Source: JAJFKX01 sp965230265
GTDB lineage: Bacteria; Pseudomonadota; Gammaproteobacteria; Xanthomonadales; Wenzhouxiangellaceae
NCBI GenBank assembly: GCA_965230265.1
Contig: OZ245999.1
Coordinates: forward strand, 434,001-498,000
Direction of reading: 5' to 3'
DNA: 64,000 bases
The notes beneath the pieces were generated by a model. It was not told where the DNA came from, did not search any database, and was given only the letters and a program-made list of their open reading frames with translations. Both the position numbers and the translations under genes were made by a program. Every line of letters begins with the position of its first letter. The stretch's first letter is position 1. Positions 46,191 to 54,255 of this stretch are shown here, one piece after another.

Positions 46191-46699
46191 ATGCGCTCTT
46201 TAAGGTAAGGAGCGTAATAAATAAGCAATCAAACTTTAATCTTCCCTATCAACAATAAGCTTGAATCTTGTGTTTGAGCTCGCGGCAAACACGTTAACAA
46301 GCGCGACCCATTCTTAATAAATTAAGAATAAGTTAATTGATAAATAATAGGATGTAACGTTAAAGTTAAATTTTTATTTATTAGGATTGCGGAAAGAATT
46401 GCCGCAATGGGTTACTCCTGTAATTATTATTATTCCTTGTTTAAGGATGCAGTAATCCTAGACTAAAGAGTATTAGACTTTCGGTTTATTGCTGTGTGAA
46501 TTTGGTCTCTCCATTACGTGCTTGTGCAGCGATGCGTGATGTGCTCGGCTTTCTTGTATTTACGGTAGCAGACTTTGGCAACTGAGCAGTAGGTTGGAAG
46601 AAGGTCCGATGAGGCTTGCTCCATACAAATTCAATTGATGGAAATTGGGCAGTTGCTGATAAATCAGTCCGTGGTGAGCTGTTTGGTTAGAATGGAACT
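46191..46699. other. 509-base A/T-rich intergenic region with palindromes
   Basis: No open frame of substance is seen. Bases 46310-46329 form an exact palindrome (ATTCTTAAT-AA-ATTAAGAAT). A second hairpin, ATTGCGG/CCGCAAT, spans 46386-46408, and an outer pair TAGGATT (46382-46388) / AATCCTA (46454-46460) could enclose it. These may be regulatory sites upstream of thyA (minus strand) or a small RNA; nothing was matched to a known family. Confidence 0.4.
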
Positions 46700-47194
46700 A
46701 TGCAAAACACCACATGGCTTTACACAGTTTTATTGTTGGCTCTGGTATTGACTGGCTCAGGGTGTAAGCCTAATGATTCCAGACTTTCTGCTGAGGATAT
46801 TGATGAAATCAGCGAGGCAGTCAATCAGTCATTTCTGGGGCTTGTTAAAGCAGCCCGATCATTGGATGCCGATGCTTATTTCAGTTATTTCGATACAGAG
46901 CGTTTCACAGCCCTAAGTGCAGATGGCACGGTGACCCACTCATTTGAAAAGTTTGCAGAGACCGTGCGCCAGCAATTTACAGCGCTACAAAGTTATCAAT
47001 CACTTGAATTCAGTCAGGTAAAAATCAGTGTGATTAACGCTGATGTGGTGGTTCTTGTCAATGAATACCAAGCCGAGGTTGTATTAAAGTCGGGCGATCT
47101 GGTTTCTGCCAGTGGTGGCGGCACACAGGTCTGGGCTCTACAAGGTGACGAATGGAAGCTTGTCAGTGTGTCCAGCAGCGCTGGTGTGCCCTAG
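46700..47194 (+). CDS. Lipoprotein with NTF2/SnoaL-like domain
   Basis: The 164-residue product has a lipoprotein signal with lipobox TGSGC (cysteine at residue 22). The rest fits a SnoaL/DUF4440-like cone fold: FLGLVKAARSLDADAYFSYF, FAETVRQQFTALQSYQ, VVVLVNEYQAEV and a final VWALQGDEWKLVSVSSS. It is probably anchored in the envelope. Ligand or activity unknown. It stands alone and is convergent with the cyclophilin gene. Confidence 0.72.
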   Translation: MQNTTWLYTVLLLALVLTGSGCKPNDSRLSAEDIDEISEAVNQSFLGLVKAARSLDADAYFSYFDTERFTALSADGTVTHSFEKFAETVRQQFTALQSYQSLEFSQVKISVINADVVVLVNEYQAEVVLKSGDLVSASGGGTQVWALQGDEWKLVSVSSSAGVP

Positions 47195-47240
47195 CCGTAA
47201 TCAATGCTTTGTGTACAGGGCAAAGCTGCGGTGATGCCAC

Positions 47241-47261
47241 TGGCCGCAGATTGTGCGGCCA
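47241..47261. terminator. Convergent-gene terminator hairpin
   Basis: TGGCCGCA (47241-47248) and TGCGGCCA (47254-47261) form a perfect 8-bp GC-rich stem with a 5-base loop, placed between two convergent genes. No T run follows on either strand, so it may need other factors. Confidence 0.42.
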
Positions 47262-47290
47262 ATAACCGAACCTCTGACAATGCTTTGATT

Positions 47291-48376
47291 TTATTGTGTG
47301 AGGACGAGATCCCCGTCAACAATGGCCTGACATAGAGCGCTGGATGCGATACGTCGAATCTCCACAGTATCGTCGGCAATATCTGGAGAATCAAAATCAA
47401 AGGAGATCTCTCCATTTTGGCAATCAAAAAAGCGCACTATCATGGTGCCGATGGCTTCGCCCCGGTTAACCATAAAGTTACCGTCATTGAATACCCCATT
47501 GGTCGGTGAAAAAATCTGCAGGGTGGCAGTATTGCCGGTAAAGTCACCGTTGGCTGAAAACCAGCGTTGCTGGGTGCTGCCGAAAGTGTCAGTATCATCC
47601 ATGCCTGGTGGGTTAATATCAAAAGTAAACCATGCAGCCCCTAAAAACTGGGTGGTGGCGTTATCGACCACATCAAACACAAACCCCTGACCATTGGTAT
47701 CTGGGTTAAACCAGGAGCCTGCCATGCCAAGGTTGATTTGAAAATCAGAAACCGGCGTTTCTGGCACCACTGTGATATCAGTAAACACCAGGTTTTCCGC
47801 CAGAATTTGCCCACCGCTAAAGTCAATCACTGGTAGGTCTTGAAGGGCTGGCTGGCCGGCATTGGCTGTTGGCAGCGCAGCAATAGCATCAACCACATCC
47901 ATACCGCTCCCAACCACACGGCCAAATACGGTAAAACCACCATTTTGAGTGTCCAGATTGGCTGAGTTATCTGCCAGATTGATAAACCATTCGCTGGTGG
48001 CACTGTTGGGGTTTCCGCTTAGCTTGGCCATGGCCACAGTACCGCGCAGATTAGACAGACCAAACTCGTTAAGAATCGGTGGGTCTTCCGGCACATTGCC
48101 CAGTTCACCATCAATAAAAGTAAAACCGCCTCCCTGAATGACAAAGTTATTCACACTGCGATGCATAAAGCTGCCTGTGTAATCGCCATCATTAACATAG
48201 TTTAAAAAGTTGAAAACCGTTCTTGGTGCCTGGGTGTCAAACAGTTCTATTTCAAAGTCGCCTAAAGGCGTTTCTACCAATACATTCGTGGCGTTGGCGA
48301 GTGCAGGTATTAGAGCGAATACTGTGATGAGTAAAAAGTTTTTAATTGGCAAGCAAAAGCGTTTTGTACGAGTCAT
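47291..48376 (-). CDS. Exported cyclophilin-type peptidyl-prolyl isomerase with extra C-terminal domain
   Basis: The 361-residue product has a signal peptide ending near ALANA, then a cyclophilin domain (about residues 30-185) with FMHRSVNNFVIQGGGF, GTVAMAKLSGNPNSATSEWF and FTVFGRVVGSGMDVV. The active-site Arg in HRSV is present. A further C-terminal domain of about 160 residues (SDFQINLGMAGSWFNPDTNG, FFDCQNGEISFDFDS) is beta-rich and not part of cyclophilins; similar segments occur in other exported gammaproteobacterial proteins. It probably assists folding in the periplasm. The ATG at 48376 is preferred to an upstream GTG at 48382. Confidence 0.88.
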   Translation of the reverse strand: MTRTKRFCLPIKNFLLITVFALIPALANATNVLVETPLGDFEIELFDTQAPRTVFNFLNYVNDGDYTGSFMHRSVNNFVIQGGGFTFIDGELGNVPEDPPILNEFGLSNLRGTVAMAKLSGNPNSATSEWFINLADNSANLDTQNGGFTVFGRVVGSGMDVVDAIAALPTANAGQPALQDLPVIDFSGGQILAENLVFTDITVVPETPVSDFQINLGMAGSWFNPDTNGQGFVFDVVDNATTQFLGAAWFTFDINPPGMDDTDTFGSTQQRWFSANGDFTGNTATLQIFSPTNGVFNDGNFMVNRGEAIGTMIVRFFDCQNGEISFDFDSPDIADDTVEIRRIASSALCQAIVDGDLVLTQ

Positions 48377-48754
48377 AGTCACTGTGTGTTGATTTCTGTT
48401 AGGCGAAAAGGGCGTGGCTTAGTGCTTATGCAATTTGAGCAAAACCATGAGCAATAAGATCCGGACGTTGGTTGTATTAAAAAACATGTTTGTTTTCGAA
48501 AACAAGGGCGCATTCTCTGGCACTCTAGGGAGGCTGTCAAGTGCAGGCTGATTTTGTTAATTAATGCTATACAGTGCTAAGATTGATTGGCATTACTTGA
48601 AATAATCCCTAGCGAAACAAAGTGGATATCGACATACATCACTATAAGGATCGTGGTTTTGTGCGTCTATCTAGCGAATAAGAAAAGTTTGGGATATTAA
48701 AAAGCACTTATATAAATGGTGCTTATTATTACCATCAATAAATGAGGAGTTGTT
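48377..48754. other. Intergenic region with a leader hairpin
   Basis: This 378-base gap lies between the divergent cyclophilin and glycine-zipper genes. AAGCAC (48702-48707) pairs with GTGCTT (48719-48724) shortly before a TGAGGAG ribosome site and the ATG at 48755. The hairpin might shape expression of the short gene. No other structure is clear. Confidence 0.4.
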
Positions 48755-49036
48755 ATGGATTTACTACCACTAATTATTCAATTGGTCAGTGGCGCTGTTG
48801 GCGGAAACCTGGCCGGTTCCATAATGAAAAACCTGTCTTTGGGGACAGTGGTTAATTCAATTGTCGGTATATTGGGCGGTGGTCTTGGTGGGCACCTGCT
48901 GGGTATGTTGGGCGTTGCTACCGGCGGCGGTGGAATGGATATTGGCAGTATTCTTGGCAGTATTGCAGGCGGTGGTGTTGGTGGTGGTGTGCTGCTGGCG
49001 ATTGTCGGTATGATTAAAAAAGCGCTGGCCAAATAA
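48755..49036 (+). CDS. Small glycine-zipper membrane protein
   Basis: The 93-residue product is very rich in glycine and aliphatic residues, with several GxxxG-type stretches (LGGGLGGHLLGMLG, IAGGGVGGGVLLAIVG) and a short basic end (MIKKALAK). It should insert into or associate with membranes. A strong ribosome site and a strong downstream hairpin frame it as an independent small transcript. The family seems widespread in gammaproteobacteria as an uncharacterised protein. Bacteriocin- or toxin-like activity is possible on composition, but there is no immunity or export gene beside it. Confidence 0.75.
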   Translation: MDLLPLIIQLVSGAVGGNLAGSIMKNLSLGTVVNSIVGILGGGLGGHLLGMLGVATGGGGMDIGSILGSIAGGGVGGGVLLAIVGMIKKALAK

Positions 49037-49051
49037 CCGTATTGGTATTGG

Positions 49052-49081
49052 ACATGGAGTGGTTGTACAACCACTCCATGT
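49052..49081 (+). terminator. Long perfect hairpin after the glycine-zipper gene
   Basis: A 14-bp perfect stem (ACATGGAGTGGTTG / CAACCACTCCATGT) with a 2-base TA core starts 15 bases after the stop codon. Only a short, weak T run follows. It would act as a terminator or 3' stability element. Confidence 0.7.
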
Positions 49082-49159
49082 TGATAACATCCGTAAAGAA
49101 GGGGTTGGTTTTATCGCTGCTGCAATTGAGGCTCAAATGAGAAGAGCCAGTAGCTGATT

Positions 49160-50407
49160 TTATGTTTTTGGTCCACTTAACTCCGAACTGGAAAGCGCAT
49201 TTGAAAGTTGTTCGCTGACCATCAAAAAGGCTAGAAAAGTGGTGTCCGCTTCAATTTTTTCATTCACAAATAAGCCAATAACTTCAGCGCGTAATGCGTG
49301 AATTTGCCTTTTAAAATCATCGGCAGTTTCAGGCTTGGCAGCAGTGCTTGCTTGCTCGCTAAGCACCAATGCCCGCTCGAAATAATCATCCAGACGGTCT
49401 TTACGACGCTGCCGGCGAATACGTGACAGTGCAACCAGCCCGGATAGACAGGCAATCAGTGAGGTCACAGCCAATGCCATCACTTCAGCGTAACGTTCCA
49501 GTAAATTGGGTGCTTCACGCTGCTGGTAACGAATGGTCCCTGGGTGTGCAGGCAGAGTCCGGGTTTGCCCCTGAGTGCTTGATGACTCATTGGTCAGGCT
49601 GCGGGCCAGTGGATATAGGTTGCCGATGCGGGCGAAGTTCTGATCAATGATCTCGCTGATTGCATAGGCGGTTTCTGCTGATAGATCCTGGCCACTGACC
49701 AGTAAAGTAGTGACCGCAACGCTGATCACGGGCTGGTGACTTAAGGAGGGGTACAGATCAGCCGGAATCAAAATAGGGTGCAGGTTGGGGTGGCGAAAGG
49801 TAATGGCCTCGGCCAGTGAACCACGCTGCCATTGATCCAATTCAGACAGCCCGATCAGTTGGTAATCATTTAACCTCGAAACAGCGTCGTCTGAGAGTAG
49901 CCCACCAAAAATGAAATAGTTCTGATGACCTGGGCTGAAAGGGTTGTTGTGCAATGGGCCAATGCCCGATAAGCCATATTCCTGGCGCAGTGATTTGGCC
50001 AGACGGTCTGCGATACCGCCTTCAGGGCCGACATAGACCGGTCCGGTATTCAGCAGTTGTGGCAGAGCGGGTTGTGGTGCCGGTACACCACTGAGCATAT
50101 GCAACAGGCTTGGATAAAGTGCAGCAACCCATTGCAGCTCGACAATGGTGTTCTCCGGTTCTTCCATAATGGCCAGGTCAATGCCGTCCCCTATCAGCTG
50201 CTGTTCCAGTTCAAGTGCGGTTGCGAAAGGCATAAGCGTCACTTCGTGATCGGTGAGCATTTCACTGAGTGCCTCTGCAATGGCAGGGGCTGGCTCTTCA
50301 GGCAGAAAACCGAGTCGTAATGGTTCTGCTGTGGCAGGCGTACAAAATGGGCCTATCGCAACCCATATCAGCAGGGCTGCTGAAATATTCTTGCAGAATT
50401 TCATCAA
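49160..50407 (-). CDS. TAXI-type solute-binding protein with C-terminal membrane anchor
   Basis: The 415-residue protein has a signal peptide ending near PATAE, a TAXI-family (TRAP-associated, immunogenic) binding domain (about residues 28-305; LRLGFLPEEPAPAIAEALSE, IDLAIMEEPEN, and the LPAHPGTIRYQQRE ending), a transmembrane helix (about 312-332) and a C-terminal cytoplasmic part with charged helices. No TRAP permease gene is nearby, and the cytoplasmic tail suggests signalling or a structural role. It lies 14 bases downstream of the YHS gene on the same strand. Confidence 0.78.
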   Translation of the reverse strand: MMKFCKNISAALLIWVAIGPFCTPATAEPLRLGFLPEEPAPAIAEALSEMLTDHEVTLMPFATALELEQQLIGDGIDLAIMEEPENTIVELQWVAALYPSLLHMLSGVPAPQPALPQLLNTGPVYVGPEGGIADRLAKSLRQEYGLSGIGPLHNNPFSPGHQNYFIFGGLLSDDAVSRLNDYQLIGLSELDQWQRGSLAEAITFRHPNLHPILIPADLYPSLSHQPVISVAVTTLLVSGQDLSAETAYAISEIIDQNFARIGNLYPLARSLTNESSSTQGQTRTLPAHPGTIRYQQREAPNLLERYAEVMALAVTSLIACLSGLVALSRIRRQRRKDRLDDYFERALVLSEQASTAAKPETADDFKRQIHALRAEVIGLFVNEKIEADTTFLAFLMVSEQLSNALSSSELSGPKT

Positions 50408-50421
50408 GAGTGTTTAGGCAT

Positions 50422-50934
50422 TCAGGGGGAAAACTTATCACCCAATAATGTGCGCGCATTTTGGTCAGCACGTTGGCGGTGCGCCAGTGGGTCGGTATTC
50501 CACAAGGTCAGCCCATTGGTAAACCCGCTGTGTTCAAACAACAGTAATGAGCCATCTTCAATTTTGAAGTTGGTGTATTCCGGGCATGTTAGTGCACCCG
50601 TGGATAAGGTTGCCGCACACCAGCCACCATAACGGGGTAAATAACGTTTTCGATCGGCCTGAAATTTGGATAAATTTTCTGTATTGGCAAATAGATAGGT
50701 CAGACCGTCGTGCTCTGCGGCATATTCAGGTTTGCCGAAATAGGGACCGTCATCAGCAAAGTAGCTGACCACATCATAACCGCCCAAAGCGATTCCATCG
50801 GGTGCGCAGATGTCATACTCCTGGGCTGGCAGGGTGCTGCCAAGCAGCAGCCAAACCAGGCCTGCTATCAGTAATAGACCAGTTTTAAACCGCGTTTGAA
50901 AAATATTGCTCATAGGATTCATATTCTTAATCAC
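50422..50934 (-). CDS. Exported YHS-domain protein
   Basis: The 170-residue protein has a signal peptide or membrane anchor (about residues 16-38, ending near LPAQE) followed by a YHS-like domain: IALGGYDVVSYFADDGPYFG, HDGLTYLFANTENLSKFQAD and RYLPRYGGWCA. Such exported YHS proteins are common beside metal- or redox-related genes; the domain may bind metal. ATGs at 50934, 50922 and 50913 are possible starts. It forms a short operon with the TAXI protein. Confidence 0.83.
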   Translation of the reverse strand: MIKNMNPMSNIFQTRFKTGLLLIAGLVWLLLGSTLPAQEYDICAPDGIALGGYDVVSYFADDGPYFGKPEYAAEHDGLTYLFANTENLSKFQADRKRYLPRYGGWCAATLSTGALTCPEYTNFKIEDGSLLLFEHSGFTNGLTLWNTDPLAHRQRADQNARTLLGDKFSP

Positions 50935-51197
50935 TCAGATATTTAACCGGGGCTTTTGCACAATACCTACAGGTCGCTTTAACAGTTTCAACAGTGGCGC
51001 CAGCCAACCCATTGTATCGTATCGCCTGGAATACATTGAACACCTGCCAGGTGGTGTGAAGCAAGTATGGACAAACATTTTCTTTTGAAGTGCAATTTTG
51101 AATGACTCTTTGCTCTTGTAAACAGCACGGTTTATGCAGCAGAAGCAGTAACAAGCCGTTAGAATTGAATCATTATTGACCGCCGCTTTGGCCTATT

Positions 51198-52454
51198 GTG
51201 CAAAATCGTTTTCTTCATCATCTGCAAACCGCTAATCAACTTAGCCTGGAAAATAAGCATAAAGATGCCGTGGAACATTATCGGCGGGCTTTAGCGATTC
51301 AGCCGGATAAGTTTCAGGCCAGGTATAACCTGGCCGTGACTCTACGACACCTACAGTGTTGGGAGCAGGCTCGCGAACAGTTTGAGATATTGCTAAAAGC
51401 TCGGCCTAACGGTGGCCGCATTCATAATAATCTGGCTATTGTTTTACAAAACTTTGATGAGTATGACCAGGCTGAATATCATTATCGTCGTGCGATTGAA
51501 TGCGATTCAGCGTTTGCCGATGCGCACTTTAACCTGGGAATGCTGTTATTACGTCTTGGCCGTTATGAAGAAGGTTGGCAGGAATCGGAGTGGCGCTGGA
51601 AAACCAGCCAGTTCACACCTTTACAGTGCCCGAAACCGCGTTGGGAAGGTCAGGAATTAGACGGAACACTGTTGCTGCATACCGAGCAAGGTGCTGGTGA
51701 TGCCATGCAGTTTATTCGATTTTTACCACAGGCAGCACAACGCTGTAAACGGGTTTTACTGATTTGTCCCAGTCACCTGGTGTCGCTGTTTGAGTCAGTT
51801 CCGGGGATAGATGAAATGCGTCAGGCGGGGAGTATTCCATTGGCCGATTTTGATGCTTTCTTGCCGTTAATGAGTTTGCCGTTCTTGTTCAATATCAGTA
51901 TGGATAAAGTTCGGGTAGCAACGCCTTATTTAACGGCGCCTAAGCGTGATATTGTTTTGCCAGCACCAGTGGTGGACAATGCCCGGCTTAAAATTGGCAT
52001 TGTCTGGGCAGGCAGTGTTACCCATAAAAATGATCGAAGGCGCTCTTGTACAGCAAGAGATTTTTTGCCTTTACTGGAAGTGCCAGGCACCGCTTTTTAT
52101 AGTCTGCAGGTAGCGGAAAAGGCAGCAGAATTAGAGCAGCTAGTCGATGCAGGTCAGGGCATTGTGGATTTGCAGGGTTTGCAGTCAGAATTTGGTGATG
52201 CTGCAGTATTGATCGAACAACTGGATTTGGTGATCACCGTTGACACAGCCATTTTGCATTTGGCTGCAGCTATGGGTAAGCCGGTGTGGGGTTTATTATC
52301 GACAGGGTGTGACTGGCGCTGGTTACTGGACCGGGAAGACAGCCCCTGGTATCCGAGTCTGCGATTGTTCCGGCAGTCCAGGCCGGGTGACTGGGAAGCG
52401 TTATTTCAGCGAGTCAGCGCCGCCTTGGTGGACCAGGTGGCGCAATGTTCATAG
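51198..52454 (+). CDS. TPR protein with glycosyltransferase-like C-terminal domain
   Basis: The 418-residue product has three or four TPR units (about residues 5-125; AVEHYRRALAIQPDKFQARY, AEYHYRRAIECDSAFADAHF) and a C-terminal domain (about 150-405) resembling GT9/GT41-like glycosyltransferases or ADP-heptose transferases, with LLLHTEQGAGDAMQFIRFLP, KIGIVWAGSVTHKND and LVITVDTAILHLAAAMGKPV. It lacks a signal peptide. The start is GTG and lacks a clear ribosome site. The acceptor is unknown. It is a single-gene unit, divergent from the YHS gene. Confidence 0.85.
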   Translation: MQNRFLHHLQTANQLSLENKHKDAVEHYRRALAIQPDKFQARYNLAVTLRHLQCWEQAREQFEILLKARPNGGRIHNNLAIVLQNFDEYDQAEYHYRRAIECDSAFADAHFNLGMLLLRLGRYEEGWQESEWRWKTSQFTPLQCPKPRWEGQELDGTLLLHTEQGAGDAMQFIRFLPQAAQRCKRVLLICPSHLVSLFESVPGIDEMRQAGSIPLADFDAFLPLMSLPFLFNISMDKVRVATPYLTAPKRDIVLPAPVVDNARLKIGIVWAGSVTHKNDRRRSCTARDFLPLLEVPGTAFYSLQVAEKAAELEQLVDAGQGIVDLQGLQSEFGDAAVLIEQLDLVITVDTAILHLAAAMGKPVWGLLSTGCDWRWLLDREDSPWYPSLRLFRQSRPGDWEALFQRVSAALVDQVAQCS

Positions 52455-52509
52455 TGGATAACGGTTTGGTGTAGATATCAAGATTGGCTAAATCACATTA
52501 ATCGAAAGC

Positions 52510-53196
52510 CTAGAGGGATATGAACAGTGCCAATGAAATATTGTGATTGACGCGATCTGAGCTGCCGGCAGAGTTAAGTAGATTATTCAGATAACCGCCT
52601 TCCAACCTGGTTTTTTCCGAGAATCGCCAGGCGGCACCCACAAACAACCGGTTTTGATCGAATCCGGAGGCTTGGCCCCAGTCCGTATCATTGATGTTGA
52701 CGAAAAACTCATTCCACACGACCGGTGAAAACTCACTCGCATCGATGCGACGCTCCCAGCGAAAGAATTGTCGTAAACGCCAACCGGTGTCGTTACCAGT
52801 ATCACGAAACCGCTGCTCAAGGCGGGTACGTCCTGACAGATTACCGCCTAAAAACCTGATAACAGGGTATGTTGCCTGTTGCCAGATTCGGTCTTCTTCA
52901 ATATTCGGAGCATCATCTGAGCGTGAAACAACCCGTGCATATCCCGCCCACAGGTTTAAGTTTTCATTAACCCGCCAGCCGATACCAGGTCGAAGTATGC
53001 TAACACCGAGATCACTGGCGTCATCACGAAAACGCGCGTGTCCATCAAACCAAACAAGAAACCGTGAACTTTCACTGACTGAGCCACTTAAAGCCAGTGC
53101 TGTCCAAGCCTGAAAATCGCTGTCTGAATCTTGTGCATACACGGCTGTGTGTATACAGAAGGCAGAAAGAGCGACTACGAGAAACCTTATCGTCAT
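52510..53196 (-). CDS. DUF2490 outer-membrane beta-barrel protein
   Basis: From the ATG at 53196 the product has 228 residues with a signal peptide ending near AVYAQ and alternating aromatic strands through the rest (AWTALALSGSVSESSRFLVW, LRPGIGWRVNENLNLWAGYA, TRLEQRFRD, FQNR-like FDQNRLFVGAAWRF). The pattern fits DUF2490, a small outer-membrane barrel family with unknown function. A longer frame from 53235 would add 13 residues. It is convergent with the TPR-glycosyltransferase gene and divergent from the nicotinamidase gene. Confidence 0.83.
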   Translation of the reverse strand: MTIRFLVVALSAFCIHTAVYAQDSDSDFQAWTALALSGSVSESSRFLVWFDGHARFRDDASDLGVSILRPGIGWRVNENLNLWAGYARVVSRSDDAPNIEEDRIWQQATYPVIRFLGGNLSGRTRLEQRFRDTGNDTGWRLRQFFRWERRIDASEFSPVVWNEFFVNINDTDWGQASGFDQNRLFVGAAWRFSEKTRLEGGYLNNLLNSAGSSDRVNHNISLALFISL

Positions 53197-53235
53197 GAGT
53201 AATATTTTGACCCTGTCTATGGAATACATATGCAT

Positions 53236-53545
53236 TGATAACCGGTGGCTGTAATTTTACAGAATTACAGGCAAGGACCATAGCCTAAACAGACTATCCG
53301 ATGATGCTTTGTTGCTAATGCCTTATGCCGATGTGACTGGTTTCATGGTTTTGTATAAATATTGTAGACATTCAATAGATTTTGGTGATGGTATTATCTG
53401 CCTGAGGTTGGTTGATAATGATTTCACAATATGACTGTTATAGCGATGCAGTGGTTTCGATATTTTGGGTCTATATGTAATGGATAAGCCCGAATGAGTA
53501 CTATCAGGTTGCAATGACTCATTGACTAGGTAAGCGGAGACGGAA
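53236..53545. other. Divergent promoter region, DUF2490 / nicotinamidase
   Basis: This 310-base gap holds one clear hairpin, CTGTAATT (53249-53256) paired with AATTACAG (53263-53270), close to the DUF2490 start, which may be an operator. The remainder is A/T-rich without a supported gene. Confidence 0.4.
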
Positions 53546-54244
53546 GTGAGAATAACGATAGTTCTATCATGGGTTGTCTTGATGATCGTGGCCTGTGATA
53601 TGCCTGACAGCGTATTGACCGATTCTGAGTCCCGGGCACTGATTATTGTTGATATGCAATATGATTTTATGCCTGGTGGTGCGCTTCCTACTGCCGAAGG
53701 TGATCAGATCGTTGATTTAATCAACCAATTGCAGCATAAGTTTGATCTGGTGGTGGCCACTCAGGACTGGCACCCGCAACACCATGGCAGTTTTGCCAGC
53801 AACCATCCGGATCAGAAAGCAGGCGATTTAATAAAACTCAATGGCCTTAATCAGATATTGTGGCCGGATCATTCGGTTCAGGGCACGCATGGTGCTGAAT
53901 TAGTGGATGAGCTTGAGCAAAGTAAAATTGTTCGAGTGTTCCAGAAAGGAATGAACCCTGAAGTCGATAGCTATAGTGGTTTTTTTGACAATGGTCAGCG
54001 TGGAGACACAGGGCTTGAGGCGTATCTTCGGGCTCACGATATTACCGATGTCTATGTCGTTGGGCTTGCGCTGGATTATTGCGTTAAATACACCGCCCTG
54101 GATGCTCAGCGAATTGGTTTTAATACCACATTGATTGTTGATGCCAGTCGCGCCGTGAATCTTCAGCCAACAGATGGTAAAGACGCTGTTGAGGCTATGA
54201 AATCGGCAGGGGTGGAGGTAGTGATGGCAGAAAGCCTGTTATAG
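53546..54244 (+). CDS. Nicotinamidase-type isochorismatase-fold hydrolase with lipoprotein signal
   Basis: The 232-residue protein matches PncA-type nicotinamidases: catalytic D36 (IIVDMQYDFMPGGAL), metal ligands D74 and H76 (TQDWHPQHHGSF) and H109 (WPDHSVQGTHGAEL), K134 (FQKGMNPEVDSYS) and the nucleophile C179 (VVGLALDYCVKYTALDA). All key residues are present. The first 17 residues form a lipoprotein signal with lipobox MIVAC, so the enzyme is probably anchored in the periplasm, which is unusual for PncA. It starts at GTG with a GGAG ribosome site. It would convert nicotinamide to nicotinate. Confidence 0.88.
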   Translation: MRITIVLSWVVLMIVACDMPDSVLTDSESRALIIVDMQYDFMPGGALPTAEGDQIVDLINQLQHKFDLVVATQDWHPQHHGSFASNHPDQKAGDLIKLNGLNQILWPDHSVQGTHGAELVDELEQSKIVRVFQKGMNPEVDSYSGFFDNGQRGDTGLEAYLRAHDITDVYVVGLALDYCVKYTALDAQRIGFNTTLIVDASRAVNLQPTDGKDAVEAMKSAGVEVVMAESLL

Positions 54245-54255
54245 CCTTGACAGGT

